Below, one piece after another: positions 19,791 to 28,108 of a DNA stretch of 64,000 nucleotides (positions are counted from its first letter, which is position 1; each line of letters opens with the position of its first letter). A program made the position numbers and the translations under genes. Origin of the DNA: Achromobacter sp. MYb9 (GTDB taxonomy: Bacteria > Pseudomonadota > Gammaproteobacteria > Burkholderiales > Burkholderiaceae_B); contig NZ_PCOQ01000018.1 of NCBI RefSeq assembly GCF_002975275.1, positions 1 to 64,000 of the forward strand. Direction: 5' to 3'. The notes under the pieces are model-generated. The model did no database searches. It was given only the letters and a program-made list of their open reading frames with translations, and was not told the origin of the DNA.

Positions 19791-20393
19791 TCAGGCTGCG
19801 CGCGGCAGCAGTTCGATCACGCAGGCGTCCAGCGCGGCCGCGCCCTCCAGCCGGTATTCGGCCAAGCCCTCCTGCCTTTCGACATGCAGGCAGTCGTAAC
19901 GCGACGGCAGCGCGTGCGCCGCGGCATCGACGCGCACCGACATCGCGTCGCCCGCGTTCAGCACCAGCACGCTGCGCGCGGCGCTATGGAAGGTCCAGGG
20001 GCCGGCGCCCGTCACCCATTGCAGGCGGGCATGGCAGCGCGCCGGCGAGTAGATCAGATTGAAGTCACGGATCGGACCATCAAGCAGGCGGCACCGCACC
20101 TCGGCCTCGCCCGCGAACGCATAGGCCCGACGCGGCGTCAGCGGGGCTTGCTCGCATCCGTTCACGGTCAGCTGAATGCCCGCGCCTTCCAGCACGGTGA
20201 TGATGCGCTGATACCCGGTAAACGCCGAAAACCCGCCATCCTGCGCCACATCGGCGATGGACAGGCGCCAGTCGAAGGCGGCGGTGCTGCCGCCCGGGTT
20301 GCAGGCCACTTCCTGCGTGGTGCCGGCGCCATTGCGCCACGGCATGCGCGGGTAATCGGCGGCGCGGTAGAGACGGACTTCGGGTTGCATCAT
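19791..20393 (-). CDS. hutD: HutD family protein
   Basis: About 200 residues beginning MMQPEVRLYRAADYPRMPWRNGAGTTQEVA; the PWRNGxGxTxEVA block and the cupin-like beta-rich body are diagnostic of HutD. In Pseudomonas fluorescens HutD is reported to limit excessive hut expression; its biochemical activity is not established. The ATG at 20393 overlaps the hutC TGA as ATGA, so the two are translationally coupled. A strong terminator follows directly, making hutCD a separate transcript. Confidence 0.92.
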   Translation of the reverse strand: MMQPEVRLYRAADYPRMPWRNGAGTTQEVACNPGGSTAAFDWRLSIADVAQDGGFSAFTGYQRIITVLEGAGIQLTVNGCEQAPLTPRRAYAFAGEAEVRCRLLDGPIRDFNLIYSPARCHARLQWVTGAGPWTFHSAARSVLVLNAGDAMSVRVDAAAHALPSRYDCLHVERQEGLAEYRLEGAAALDACVIELLPRAA

Positions 20394-21133
20394 GACGAGA
20401 ACTTGCCTTCCAGACGGTGGCGCGACCCGGGGTGGATCAGACGGGCCAGGGTGACTGCGCGGTCGCCGGACCAGGTGCGGCGGCTGATCAGCAGGCACGG
20501 TTCTTCGCGCTCGATCTGCAGCAGCTGGCACTCGCGGGGCTTGGCCAGAATGGCCTCGACGACGTGTTCGCCCTCGCTCAGCGGCGCCACGCGCGTCAGG
20601 TATTCATACGGCGTGCTTTGCGTGAAGTCCTGCTTCAGATAGTCGGGCGCCAGGCGCACATTCACATAGCGGTCTTCCAGCTGGATCGGAATGTCGTCTT
20701 CGTAGTGCACGATGACCGAGTGGTAGACCGGCTGCCCCGCGCGGATCTCCAGCGCCTGCGCCTGTTCGGCGCCCGCCGGCTCTTCGGCCAGGCGCACCAC
20801 GCGGCTATGGTGCCGGTGGTTGCGCGCGGCGATCTCGTCGGCAATGTTGTTGACGGCGAACAGCGCCGACCGCGCCTTGGGTTGCGCCACGAACGTGCCC
20901 ACGCCCTGCATGCGCACCAGCAGCCCTTCCGAGGTCAGTTCGCGCAGCGCGCGGTTGATCGTCATGCGGCTGAATCCCAGTTCATCGACCAGTTCGCTTT
21001 CCGACGGAACGCGGTAGTGCGCCGGCCATGCGCCGCTGCGTATCTGCTGCGCGATCATCTGCTTGACCTGCGCATAAAGCGGGGCGGGAAGGGCATTGGC
21101 CTGGGCGGGCAATCTGGGAGGGGAAGCGGCCAC
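20390..21133 (-). CDS. hutC: GntR/HutC family repressor of histidine utilisation
   Basis: About 247 residues. The N-terminal winged helix (PLYAQVKQMIAQQIRSGAWPAHYRVPSESELVDELGFSRMTINRALRELTSEGLL) is the GntR pattern and the C-terminal half is a UTRA effector domain, which in HutC binds urocanate. I place the start at GTG 21133, preceded by AGGA at a spacing of six; a TTG eight codons earlier has no ribosome binding site. A GTATAGAC site over its likely -10 suggests autoregulation. It is divergent from frmR, with which it shares a 219-bp promoter region. Confidence 0.94.
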   Translation of the reverse strand: MAASPPRLPAQANALPAPLYAQVKQMIAQQIRSGAWPAHYRVPSESELVDELGFSRMTINRALRELTSEGLLVRMQGVGTFVAQPKARSALFAVNNIADEIAARNHRHHSRVVRLAEEPAGAEQAQALEIRAGQPVYHSVIVHYEDDIPIQLEDRYVNVRLAPDYLKQDFTQSTPYEYLTRVAPLSEGEHVVEAILAKPRECQLLQIEREEPCLLISRRTWSGDRAVTLARLIHPGSRHRLEGKFSS

Positions 21134-21179
21134 GGGAATTCCTGTTGTGCACTGCAAGGCTGAGTCAATCGGTCAGCGT

Positions 21180-21193
21180 CAAGTATAGACAGG
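21180..21193. promoter_or_regulatory. HutC-type operator in the hutC promoter
   Basis: GTATAGAC at 21183-21190 fits the GT-N-TA-N-AC core, and the surrounding AAGTATAGACAG matches 9 of 12 positions of the perfect hutU palindrome. On the hutC strand it contains TATACT, a good -10 hexamer, so the site would mediate autorepression of hutCD. Confidence 0.6.
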
Positions 21194-21294
21194 TACAGAT
21201 GTCTTGCGGCCCCGCCGCCTGCCCGGATGGGGTGGCGAGCCTGTCGACCGCCCCCGCAGCACCCGGGCAGCGCCCGGGCAGCACCCCCCGGCAG

Positions 21295-21335
21295 TGGACG
21301 GATGGCGTCGGATTCCTTATACTCCCCCCCTGTAT
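21295..21335 (+). promoter_or_regulatory. frmR promoter with FrmR-type operator
   Basis: TGGACG (21295-21300) and TATACT (21318-21323) are spaced 17 bp as -35 and -10. The -10 is embedded in TATACTCCCCCCCTGTAT (21318-21335), where ATAC and GTAT flank a C-tract. AT arms around a G/C tract are typical operators of CsoR/RcnR/FrmR proteins. Repression relieved by formaldehyde is expected. Confidence 0.72.
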
Positions 21336-21352
21336 CGTTTTCGGAGCCTGCC

Positions 21353-21643
21353 GTGCCGCATTCGCCGGAAGAGAAAAAACGTGTCGTCACCCGCCTGCGC
21401 CGCATCCAGGGGCAGGCGTTAGCATTGGAACGCGCGGTAAACGCTGGCACGGAGTGCGGGGCCCTGCTGCAGCAGCTGGCCGCGTTACGCGGCGCCGCCA
21501 CCGGCCTGATGGCCGAAGTGCTGGAAAGCCATCTCCGGGAAACCTTCCTGCAATCCGCCCAGGGCGGGCCGCAAGACGCCGCGATCGATGCCGAAGCCGA
21601 GGTCGATCAGCTGATGCGCATCGTCCGTTCCTATTTGAAATAA
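21353..21643 (+). CDS. frmR: Formaldehyde-responsive repressor FrmR
   Basis: A 96-residue all-helical protein of the CsoR/RcnR family. The N-terminal MPHSPEEKK with Pro2, Cys35 in GTECGALLQQ and His60 in EVLESHLRETF match the formaldehyde-sensing residues of enterobacterial FrmR (Pro2, Cys35) and its His60. The start is GTG with GGAG six bases upstream, which removes an implausible upstream extension. It precedes frmA by 24 bp, so the two form one operon behind a FrmR-type operator. Confidence 0.93.
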   Translation: MPHSPEEKKRVVTRLRRIQGQALALERAVNAGTECGALLQQLAALRGAATGLMAEVLESHLRETFLQSAQGGPQDAAIDAEAEVDQLMRIVRSYLK

Positions 21644-22777
<1,134 letters not shown>

Positions 22778-22803
22778 GCCCGCCTTCCCACTGGCGGCAC
22801 CCG

Positions 22804-22838
22804 ACAGGCCCGGCGCGATGCGCCGGGCCTGTTTTTTT
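22804..22838 (+). terminator. Strong intrinsic terminator after frmRA
   Basis: A perfect 13-bp stem (ACAGGCCCGGCGC/GCGCCGGGCCTGT) with a GAT loop is followed by a run of T to 22838, 26 bp beyond the frmA stop. Confidence 0.95.
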
Positions 22839-22947
22839 GTGACACGGACAAGACAGCGCGGCGCCCGCGCATGACAACCCTGTCATTCATCTTGACGTCA
22901 TCTTCGGCCGCAACCATTCGCCCTTCCAATAACGAGGGATCACACGA

Positions 22948-24885
22948 ATGATTACGTGGAAGAGGAATGCAGGCGCCGCGATGCTGAGCGCCCTGTTGCT
23001 GGCCGGTTGCGGCGGCAGCGATGACGACGACGACGAGACGTCCAGCCCGGCGCCGGAACAGCCCGCGCCCGAGCAGCCCGCCGCCAGCCGGCCGATGGAA
23101 CTGACGATCCTGCACATCAACGATCACCATTCCAACCTGGACAGCAAGAAGAAAGACCTGAAGCTCAAGAACGCCGCCGGCGCGGCGGTGGCCGTGAACG
23201 TGGAAGTCGGCGGATTTCCGCGCGTGACGGGCGCCTTCAACGCGCTGTCCGCGCAGTCGGCCAACGTGCTGAAACTGCACGCGGGCGACGCCAATACCGG
23301 CACGCTGTACTTCAACCGCGCGGGCGAAGCCGGCGAGGCCGACGCGGCCATGATGAACACGGTGTGCTTTGATGCGATGACGCTCGGCAACCATGAGTTC
23401 GACAAGGGCGACAGCGGTTTGAAGCGCTTCATCGACCTGTTGCATGCCGGCGCCTGCCAGACGCCGCTGCTCAGCGCCAACGTCACGTTCGCCGCCGCGT
23501 CGGCGCTGAATCCGTCGCGGGCGCCCGGCCTGGTCAAGCCTTCCATCGTGCTGCAGCGCGACGGCCAGCCTATCGGCATCGTCGGCCTGACGATCGCCAA
23601 CAAGACGCAGCAATCGTCCAGCCCGGACGTCGGCACGCTGTTCTCGGATGAAACGGCGGCGGCGCAGGTGCAAATCGACGAACTGCGCGCCAAGGGCGTG
23701 AACAAGATCGTGGTGATGAGCCACGTCGGCTACGGCTACGACAAGCAGATCATCCCCAATCTGAGCGGCGTGGACGTGGTGGTGGGCGGTGACTCCCACA
23801 CGTTGCTGGGCCCGGACGCGATGACGGCTTACGGCGTGGGTTCGCCGGCGGGCGCCTACCCCACCGTGCTCCAGAATAAGGACGGCAAGCGCGTGTGCCT
23901 GGTGCAGGCCTGGGAATATTCGCAAGTGGTCGGCGAACTGAAGGTCAGCTTCGACGCCAACGGCGACGTCACGGCCTGCGCCGGCACGCCGCACGTGCTG
24001 ATGGGCGACGCGTTCACGGTGGCTGGCACCACACCCGCCCCCGCCGACAAAGCCGCCATCCTGGCCGACGTGGCAGCCAGCGGCTTCCTGCGCATCCAGC
24101 AACCCGACGCGCAGGCCACGACCGTGTTGCAGCCGTTCAAGGCCCGCGTCGACGCCTTCAGCGCCAGCCTGGTTGCCTCGGTGCCGCAGGAACTGTGCTC
24201 GCGCCGGGTGCCGGGCGGCCCGGGCTCGCGCGACTACGGTCGCTCCAGCGCCGCATGCAACACGCTGGGCAGCGTCAGCCTGCGCGGCGGCGATATCCAA
24301 CAGCTGGTGGCGCAAGCCTATCTGGAGGTCGCCAACGCCAACTACGGCGGCGCCGATATCTCGTTGCAAAGCGGCGGCGGCGTGCGCGTGCCCTTGCTGG
24401 GCAACGTGACGGCCGCCAACGTCATCGAAGTGGTGCCGTTCGGCAACATGCTCTGGCGCCTGGAGGTCACGGGCGCCGAGGTCAAGAGCATGCTGGAAGA
24501 CGGCATGCAGGCCGTCTACGGCGCGGGCGGTTCGACCGGCCCGTACCCGTATGCCGGCGGGTTGCGCTGGGACGTGAACGCGGCGCAGGCCCAGGGCAGC
24601 CGCGTGACGAACATCGAAGTGCGGGACGCCGCCAGCGGCAACTGGTTGCCGCTGGACGCGGGGCGCACCTACAAGCTGTTCGTGCTGAGCTTCAACGCCA
24701 CGGGCGGCGACGGCTACAAAACCCTGGCCAACGTCCCCGCCGTGCGGCGCCAGGACATCGGCGTGCTGGATGCCGACGTGCTGCAAAGCTATATCGACAA
24801 GCAGGCCAAGGACCCGGTATCCGGCCTGCCGGTACTGAACCTGCTGCCCGTCAGCCTGTACAGCACCAAGACGTACAGCGAGTGA
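22948..24885 (+). CDS. 5'-nucleotidase/metallophosphatase lipoprotein (UshA type)
   Basis: A 645-residue exported protein. The signal peptide ends in the lipobox LLAGC (Cys21) with Gly at +2, so outer-membrane anchoring is expected. It is followed by a run of five Asp residues and a Pro/Glu-rich linker. The metallophosphatase half has LTILHINDHHSNLD, TLGNHEFDKGD, VMSHVGYGYD and GGDSHTLLG, which supply the dimetal ligands. The C-terminal half carries the 5'-nucleotidase substrate-binding domain (ISLQSGGGVRVPLLGNVT and NATGGDGYKTL). It probably releases nucleosides and phosphate outside the inner membrane. A TG-rich span with no gene (22839-22947) precedes it. Confidence 0.93.
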   Translation: MITWKRNAGAAMLSALLLAGCGGSDDDDDETSSPAPEQPAPEQPAASRPMELTILHINDHHSNLDSKKKDLKLKNAAGAAVAVNVEVGGFPRVTGAFNALSAQSANVLKLHAGDANTGTLYFNRAGEAGEADAAMMNTVCFDAMTLGNHEFDKGDSGLKRFIDLLHAGACQTPLLSANVTFAAASALNPSRAPGLVKPSIVLQRDGQPIGIVGLTIANKTQQSSSPDVGTLFSDETAAAQVQIDELRAKGVNKIVVMSHVGYGYDKQIIPNLSGVDVVVGGDSHTLLGPDAMTAYGVGSPAGAYPTVLQNKDGKRVCLVQAWEYSQVVGELKVSFDANGDVTACAGTPHVLMGDAFTVAGTTPAPADKAAILADVAASGFLRIQQPDAQATTVLQPFKARVDAFSASLVASVPQELCSRRVPGGPGSRDYGRSSAACNTLGSVSLRGGDIQQLVAQAYLEVANANYGGADISLQSGGGVRVPLLGNVTAANVIEVVPFGNMLWRLEVTGAEVKSMLEDGMQAVYGAGGSTGPYPYAGGLRWDVNAAQAQGSRVTNIEVRDAASGNWLPLDAGRTYKLFVLSFNATGGDGYKTLANVPAVRRQDIGVLDADVLQSYIDKQAKDPVSGLPVLNLLPVSLYSTKTYSE

Positions 24886-24919
24886 CCGCCGCGCCCCTGA
24901 TCTGACCGCAGGGTCATTA

Positions 24920-24948
24920 TTGCGCTAACCGGACGGCCCTCATATTAT
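24920..24948 (+). promoter_or_regulatory. Promoter for the small membrane protein gene
   Basis: TTGCGC (24920-24925) and TATTAT (24943-24948) are 17 bp apart. The -10 lies in the left arm of the large inverted repeat, so transcription should begin near its 6-nt loop. This matters because the RNA would then contain only the right arm. Confidence 0.55.
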
Positions 24949-24981
24949 GCAAGGAAGTGCTTGCATAATATGAGGGCCGTC
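24932..24981. repeat. 22-bp perfect inverted repeat with 6-nt spacer
   Basis: The arms 24932-24953 and 24960-24981 are exact reverse complements, spaced by GAAGTG. The left arm holds a candidate -10 (TATTAT); the right arm holds the GAGGG ribosome binding site (24972-24976) of the TTG-started gene at 24984 and is followed by TTTT. It could be an operator, or a terminator hairpin for transcripts arriving from the 5'-nucleotidase gene. I see no second copy in the window and no transposase. Confidence 0.9.
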
Positions 24982-24983
24982 TT

Positions 24984-25466
24984 TTGAGTTCATCCACTGC
25001 TATCTGGCTGTTCCTGTCCGTCCAGGCCCTGGGGCTGGCTTTATGGCTGACCCTTGCGGCGCTGAACAACCGGCGCGATTTCGCCGGCGCGGCAGCCGCG
25101 GTCGGTGCCACGATGGCGATGCTGCCGCTGACGCAAGAGCCGCGCATCCCCACACCCTTGCTCAGCCGCGCACAACGCGCCCCGGCACTGCATCGGGCGG
25201 CACTGGGGCTGTTGCTGATGGTCCAGACCGCTGGCGCCGCCCTGGCCTGGGCCGGCTGCCATGCGCTGATGATCCAGGGCGATCTGGAAGCGGCCCGCCC
25301 CTGGCTGAACGGCGCGCTGGCCGCCCTGTCTGCGTGCCTGCTGGCCATGCATCTGAGCGGCTTGTGGTTTGGCTACTGGATCCGCCAGGACACGCTGCAA
25401 CTGACGCACATCGCATTGCTGCTGTGGTCGTGCCTGATGTTCCTGGCCTTCAATCTGGCGGCGTGA
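24984..25466 (+). CDS. Small integral membrane protein, DUF2165-like
   Basis: A 160-residue protein with four predicted membrane helices: IWLFLSVQALGLALWLTLAAL, AALGLLLMVQTAGAALAWAG, a third around LAALSACLLAMHLSGLWFGYW and a C-terminal LTHIALLLWSCLMFLAFNLAA. Size and layout resemble the DUF2165 family of predicted small membrane proteins; I recognise no catalytic motif and assign no function. The start is TTG with GAGGG seven bases before it, and this ribosome binding site is inside the right arm of a 22-bp perfect inverted repeat. It is convergent with the glycosyltransferase gene. Confidence 0.7.
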   Translation: MSSSTAIWLFLSVQALGLALWLTLAALNNRRDFAGAAAAVGATMAMLPLTQEPRIPTPLLSRAQRAPALHRAALGLLLMVQTAGAALAWAGCHALMIQGDLEAARPWLNGALAALSACLLAMHLSGLWFGYWIRQDTLQLTHIALLLWSCLMFLAFNLAA

Positions 25467-25499
25467 ACGTCCGGCGGGCCCGGCCCGCGTTCAGGACGT
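25467..25499. terminator. Nested GC-rich inverted repeat between convergent genes
   Basis: GCGGGC-CCG-GCCCGC (25474-25488) lies inside an outer ACGTCC/GGACGT pair (25467-25472 and 25494-25499). It falls exactly between the stop codons of two convergent genes. No T-run, so terminator function is tentative. Confidence 0.35.
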
Positions 25500-26636
25500 C
25501 AGCCGCAGCTGGCTGCGGGCGCCCGTGGGGCGTTCCAGGTAGACCTCTTCGGTTCGCCCGACAAACTGCGCCAGCGAAAACTCGCGCTGCGCCGTGTTGC
25601 GTGCGTCGATGCCCATCTGCGCCACCAGGCTGCGATTCTGCAGGATCTCGACCAGGGTCTTGAACACGCTGCTCACGGAACCCGGCGGCACCACCCAGCC
25701 ATTGCGGCCGTCCGTGACATTCTCGGTCAGGCCGCCCACCTTGCTGACGATGACGGGTTTGCCGGCGGCCATCATTTCTCGGCAGGCAAACGAGATCGTT
25801 TCCAGCCTTGACGACAGCACGAAGCCCACGTCCAGCGCGGACAGGAACGGGCGCACGTCTTCCAGCAGGCCCGTGAACACCACCTGGTGCGTCATGCCCA
25901 GCTCGGCCACGCGCTGGCGTTGACCGTCGTCGGGCTCCTTGCCGGCGATCAGGACCACGACCTGATCACGCAGGGGATCGGGCAGCAGCGACACGGCTGC
26001 CACCATGTCCAGCCAGTTCTTGTAGCTGGCGGTGCCGGCGTTGCTGCCGACCACCAGCCGGCGCCGCATGGCGGCGGGCAGCAGCGCGGCGCGCGCCTGC
26101 TCTGCATCGCGCGCGCTGGCCGGCCGGAACTGCGTGGTATCGACCCCGTTATGCACCACCCGCAGGTCCTCGTCGCGGAATACCGAGTCCTTCATGCGGC
26201 GGAACGTATGCCCGCAAACGCAGATGACGCGGTTCGTGCCCCACTTGGCGCGCATGCGCACGCCCAGGCTGTTGGCGGTGCGGTCGGTGTGCTGGGTCAG
26301 CACGATGAACGGGCGCTTGGCGCCCATGCCCATCGTGGCCAACATGCACAGACGATGGTCGGCGGATCCGTTCACATGAATCACGTCGAACTGTTCTTTG
26401 CGCAGCAATGCGCGCAGGCGGCGCAGCGCCGTCAATTGCTGGAACGGCCGGCCCTTGAATTCCAGGTCGATCGATTGCACGCCGGGCAAGGCGTCGGCTT
26501 CGGCCAGCAAACGGCTGCTGCGGGGCGCGGCAACGGTGATCTGCGCGCGCTGGCGCAACATGCGCGCCAGCGACATGACATAGGTCGTGTGCCCGCCGCC
26601 GTCGCCCTGGTGAAAGTTGGTGTAGAGGATCTTCAT
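25491..26636 (-). CDS. Glycosyltransferase, GT4/GT1 type
   Basis: About 381 residues with a GT-B fold pattern: an N-terminal MKILYTNFHQGDGGGHTTYVMSLARML with the glycine-rich acceptor loop, and a C-terminal donor domain with VGSNAGTASYKNW, VVFTGLLEDVRPFLSALDVGFVLSS and SFACREMMAAGKPVIVSKVGGLTE, where the E-x7-E type nucleotide-sugar motif lies. It probably adds a sugar to lipopolysaccharide or a surface glycan from the cytoplasmic side. The start overlaps the stop of the WaaZ-like gene as ATGA, so the two are coupled, which supports an LPS-core role. Confidence 0.85.
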   Translation of the reverse strand: MKILYTNFHQGDGGGHTTYVMSLARMLRQRAQITVAAPRSSRLLAEADALPGVQSIDLEFKGRPFQQLTALRRLRALLRKEQFDVIHVNGSADHRLCMLATMGMGAKRPFIVLTQHTDRTANSLGVRMRAKWGTNRVICVCGHTFRRMKDSVFRDEDLRVVHNGVDTTQFRPASARDAEQARAALLPAAMRRRLVVGSNAGTASYKNWLDMVAAVSLLPDPLRDQVVVLIAGKEPDDGQRQRVAELGMTHQVVFTGLLEDVRPFLSALDVGFVLSSRLETISFACREMMAAGKPVIVSKVGGLTENVTDGRNGWVVPPGSVSSVFKTLVEILQNRSLVAQMGIDARNTAQREFSLAQFVGRTEEVYLERPTGARSQLRLTS

Positions 26637-27655
26637 GATGTCAGGCTCGAAAGCAAATGCGGGGAAAGCGGGGAAGGCGGGGATTCCGCCTGATTGAGCA
26701 AACAGCTCCAATGGCGTTTTTCGAACACGTCGTCGCCCAGCCGGCTGTCCGGCGACAAGTTGTAGACCTTGACGCCGCGCGCGCTCAGCAGCTGGCTGGC
26801 CTGGCGGAACGCGGGTTCGATATGGCCGGCGAACTGGCGGTCCAATGCCGTGGCAAGCTGCGCGCCCGCGTTTTCGTAGAAGCGCGGCCCGGCGCTGGCG
26901 GTCAGGTCCAGCCCATGCACGTACAAGGTGCGGGCGCCCATCCAGGCCAGCAACTGCAAGCCGGTGTACGCGACCGTGCCTCCGCCGAACAGCCCGCGTG
27001 CGGGGTTCAGGCTGAAACCGTGCGCGTGCTGCGGGTGATGGGCGTCGAACAGCACCAGTTCAGGGTCGCCGGCCAATTGCGCCTCAAGGGCTTCCGGGCT
27101 TGGCCGTGGCTGTAGCGCCCGTTGATGCACTTCTTCGAACAAGACCATGCGGCAACGGATGTCGTCCGCCGCGAACAGGAATGCAATCCATCGGTACACC
27201 TCGGCCGTCACGAACAGCAGCAGGTCTTGCGACAGCACTTCGGCCACCAGGTCGCGCCGCCGCTTGACGAATCCGGCGTCCAGCATCGCGTAGTAGTCAA
27301 AGCGCAGCGAGGGGTGCTGGCGGCGCAGCGCGATGGAACCATTGACGCCCATGACGGCGCGAAGATGGCATTGCGCGTAGTCGATCTGCGCGATCGACGG
27401 ACCGCTCAGGATCAAGTGCGCATCACCTTCGATATTGCGCGGCACGTCGTCCATCGGCAAGGTCGCGGGACCTTTCACGCCCACCAGATCACATCCCACC
27501 AGCCGTTCGTTGCCATCGCGCCGAATTTTCACCAGGGGCCACAGCGTCTCGTTGTGCCGATAGGCCGCGGGGCGCGTATAGCGGTAAAAATATCGAAAGC
27601 CCTTGGTCAAGGGACGCGAGCGCAGCAGGCGGGGAACGAGGGCAAAACGGGGCAT
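26633..27655 (-). CDS. waaZ: WaaZ-like LPS core Kdo transferase
   Basis: About 340 residues. Three blocks resemble enterobacterial WaaZ (RfaZ), which adds a third Kdo to the inner core: HLILSGPSIAQIDY...GVNGSIALRR, the following YYAMLDAGFVKRRRDLV, and YVHGLDLTASAGPRFYEN with the late YNLSPDSRLGDDVF. The match is from memory of the Escherichia coli sequence. The protein is longer at its N-terminus than that homologue. A GTG four codons upstream is an alternative start; neither has a clear ribosome binding site. It is coupled by ATGA overlap to a glycosyltransferase. Confidence 0.7.
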   Translation of the reverse strand: MPRFALVPRLLRSRPLTKGFRYFYRYTRPAAYRHNETLWPLVKIRRDGNERLVGCDLVGVKGPATLPMDDVPRNIEGDAHLILSGPSIAQIDYAQCHLRAVMGVNGSIALRRQHPSLRFDYYAMLDAGFVKRRRDLVAEVLSQDLLLFVTAEVYRWIAFLFAADDIRCRMVLFEEVHQRALQPRPSPEALEAQLAGDPELVLFDAHHPQHAHGFSLNPARGLFGGGTVAYTGLQLLAWMGARTLYVHGLDLTASAGPRFYENAGAQLATALDRQFAGHIEPAFRQASQLLSARGVKVYNLSPDSRLGDDVFEKRHWSCLLNQAESPPSPLSPHLLSSLTS

Positions 27656-28108
27656 GAACGGTGCCACGGAAAACGCGGCGAAACCTTACGAGCGCCTGAT
27701 TCTACGCAGCCCCCCGCGCCAGCGGCCGGTTAGAAACATTTGAGATGTAACTGCATTGGTGGGCGCTGTTCCCGCCCTTTTTTTGCGTGTTTTGGCGGAC
27801 GCGTCGGGGGTGTCCCACATTCCGGAACAAAGCGAAATCACGCGCCCGTATTCGCACCATTTCCGTGCATGGACACCCTTTCTGCTATACCCCCGGCTTG
27901 GGCGCGGCGCCCGCCGCGCCCGTACTTTCCATTACGTTTTGCGCCAAAGCGATAGGGTATTGAAAGTGAATCACGCGGCGCCGCGAGGCCAAAGCACGGG
28001 AAAGCTCGGATGCGCCCGGTGGCCCCCACAGGACCCCGATAGCCACGCGAACATGGGACGCATCTGATATCGTTCCCCACATTCCCCCGGCTTTTCCGCA
28101 ACTGACTG
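27656..28108. other. 453-bp intergenic region without a credible gene
   Basis: This stretch separates the leftward waaZ-like gene from the rightward GTPase gene. Short frames exist but have no ribosome binding site or recognisable product. It contains GGGCG...CGCCC followed by seven T (27761-27784), which looks like a small rightward terminator, and a perfect 8-bp GC hairpin GGGCGCGG/CCGCGCCC with a 6-nt loop (27900-27921) just after a TATACC hexamer. A small RNA is possible but unproven. Confidence 0.5.
27761..27784 (+). terminator. Terminator-like hairpin in the waaZ-GTPase gap
   Basis: GGGCG (27761-27765) pairs with CGCCC (27773-27777) across a 7-nt loop and is followed by seven T. No annotated rightward gene precedes it, which leaves its transcript unexplained. 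Confidence 0.4.

Noticed and set aside
24932..24981. The 22-bp inverted repeat as an insertion-sequence end or miniature transposable element
   Set aside because: Only 50 bp in total, with no second copy in the window, no target-site duplication and no transposase; its overlap with promoter and ribosome binding site fits regulation better.
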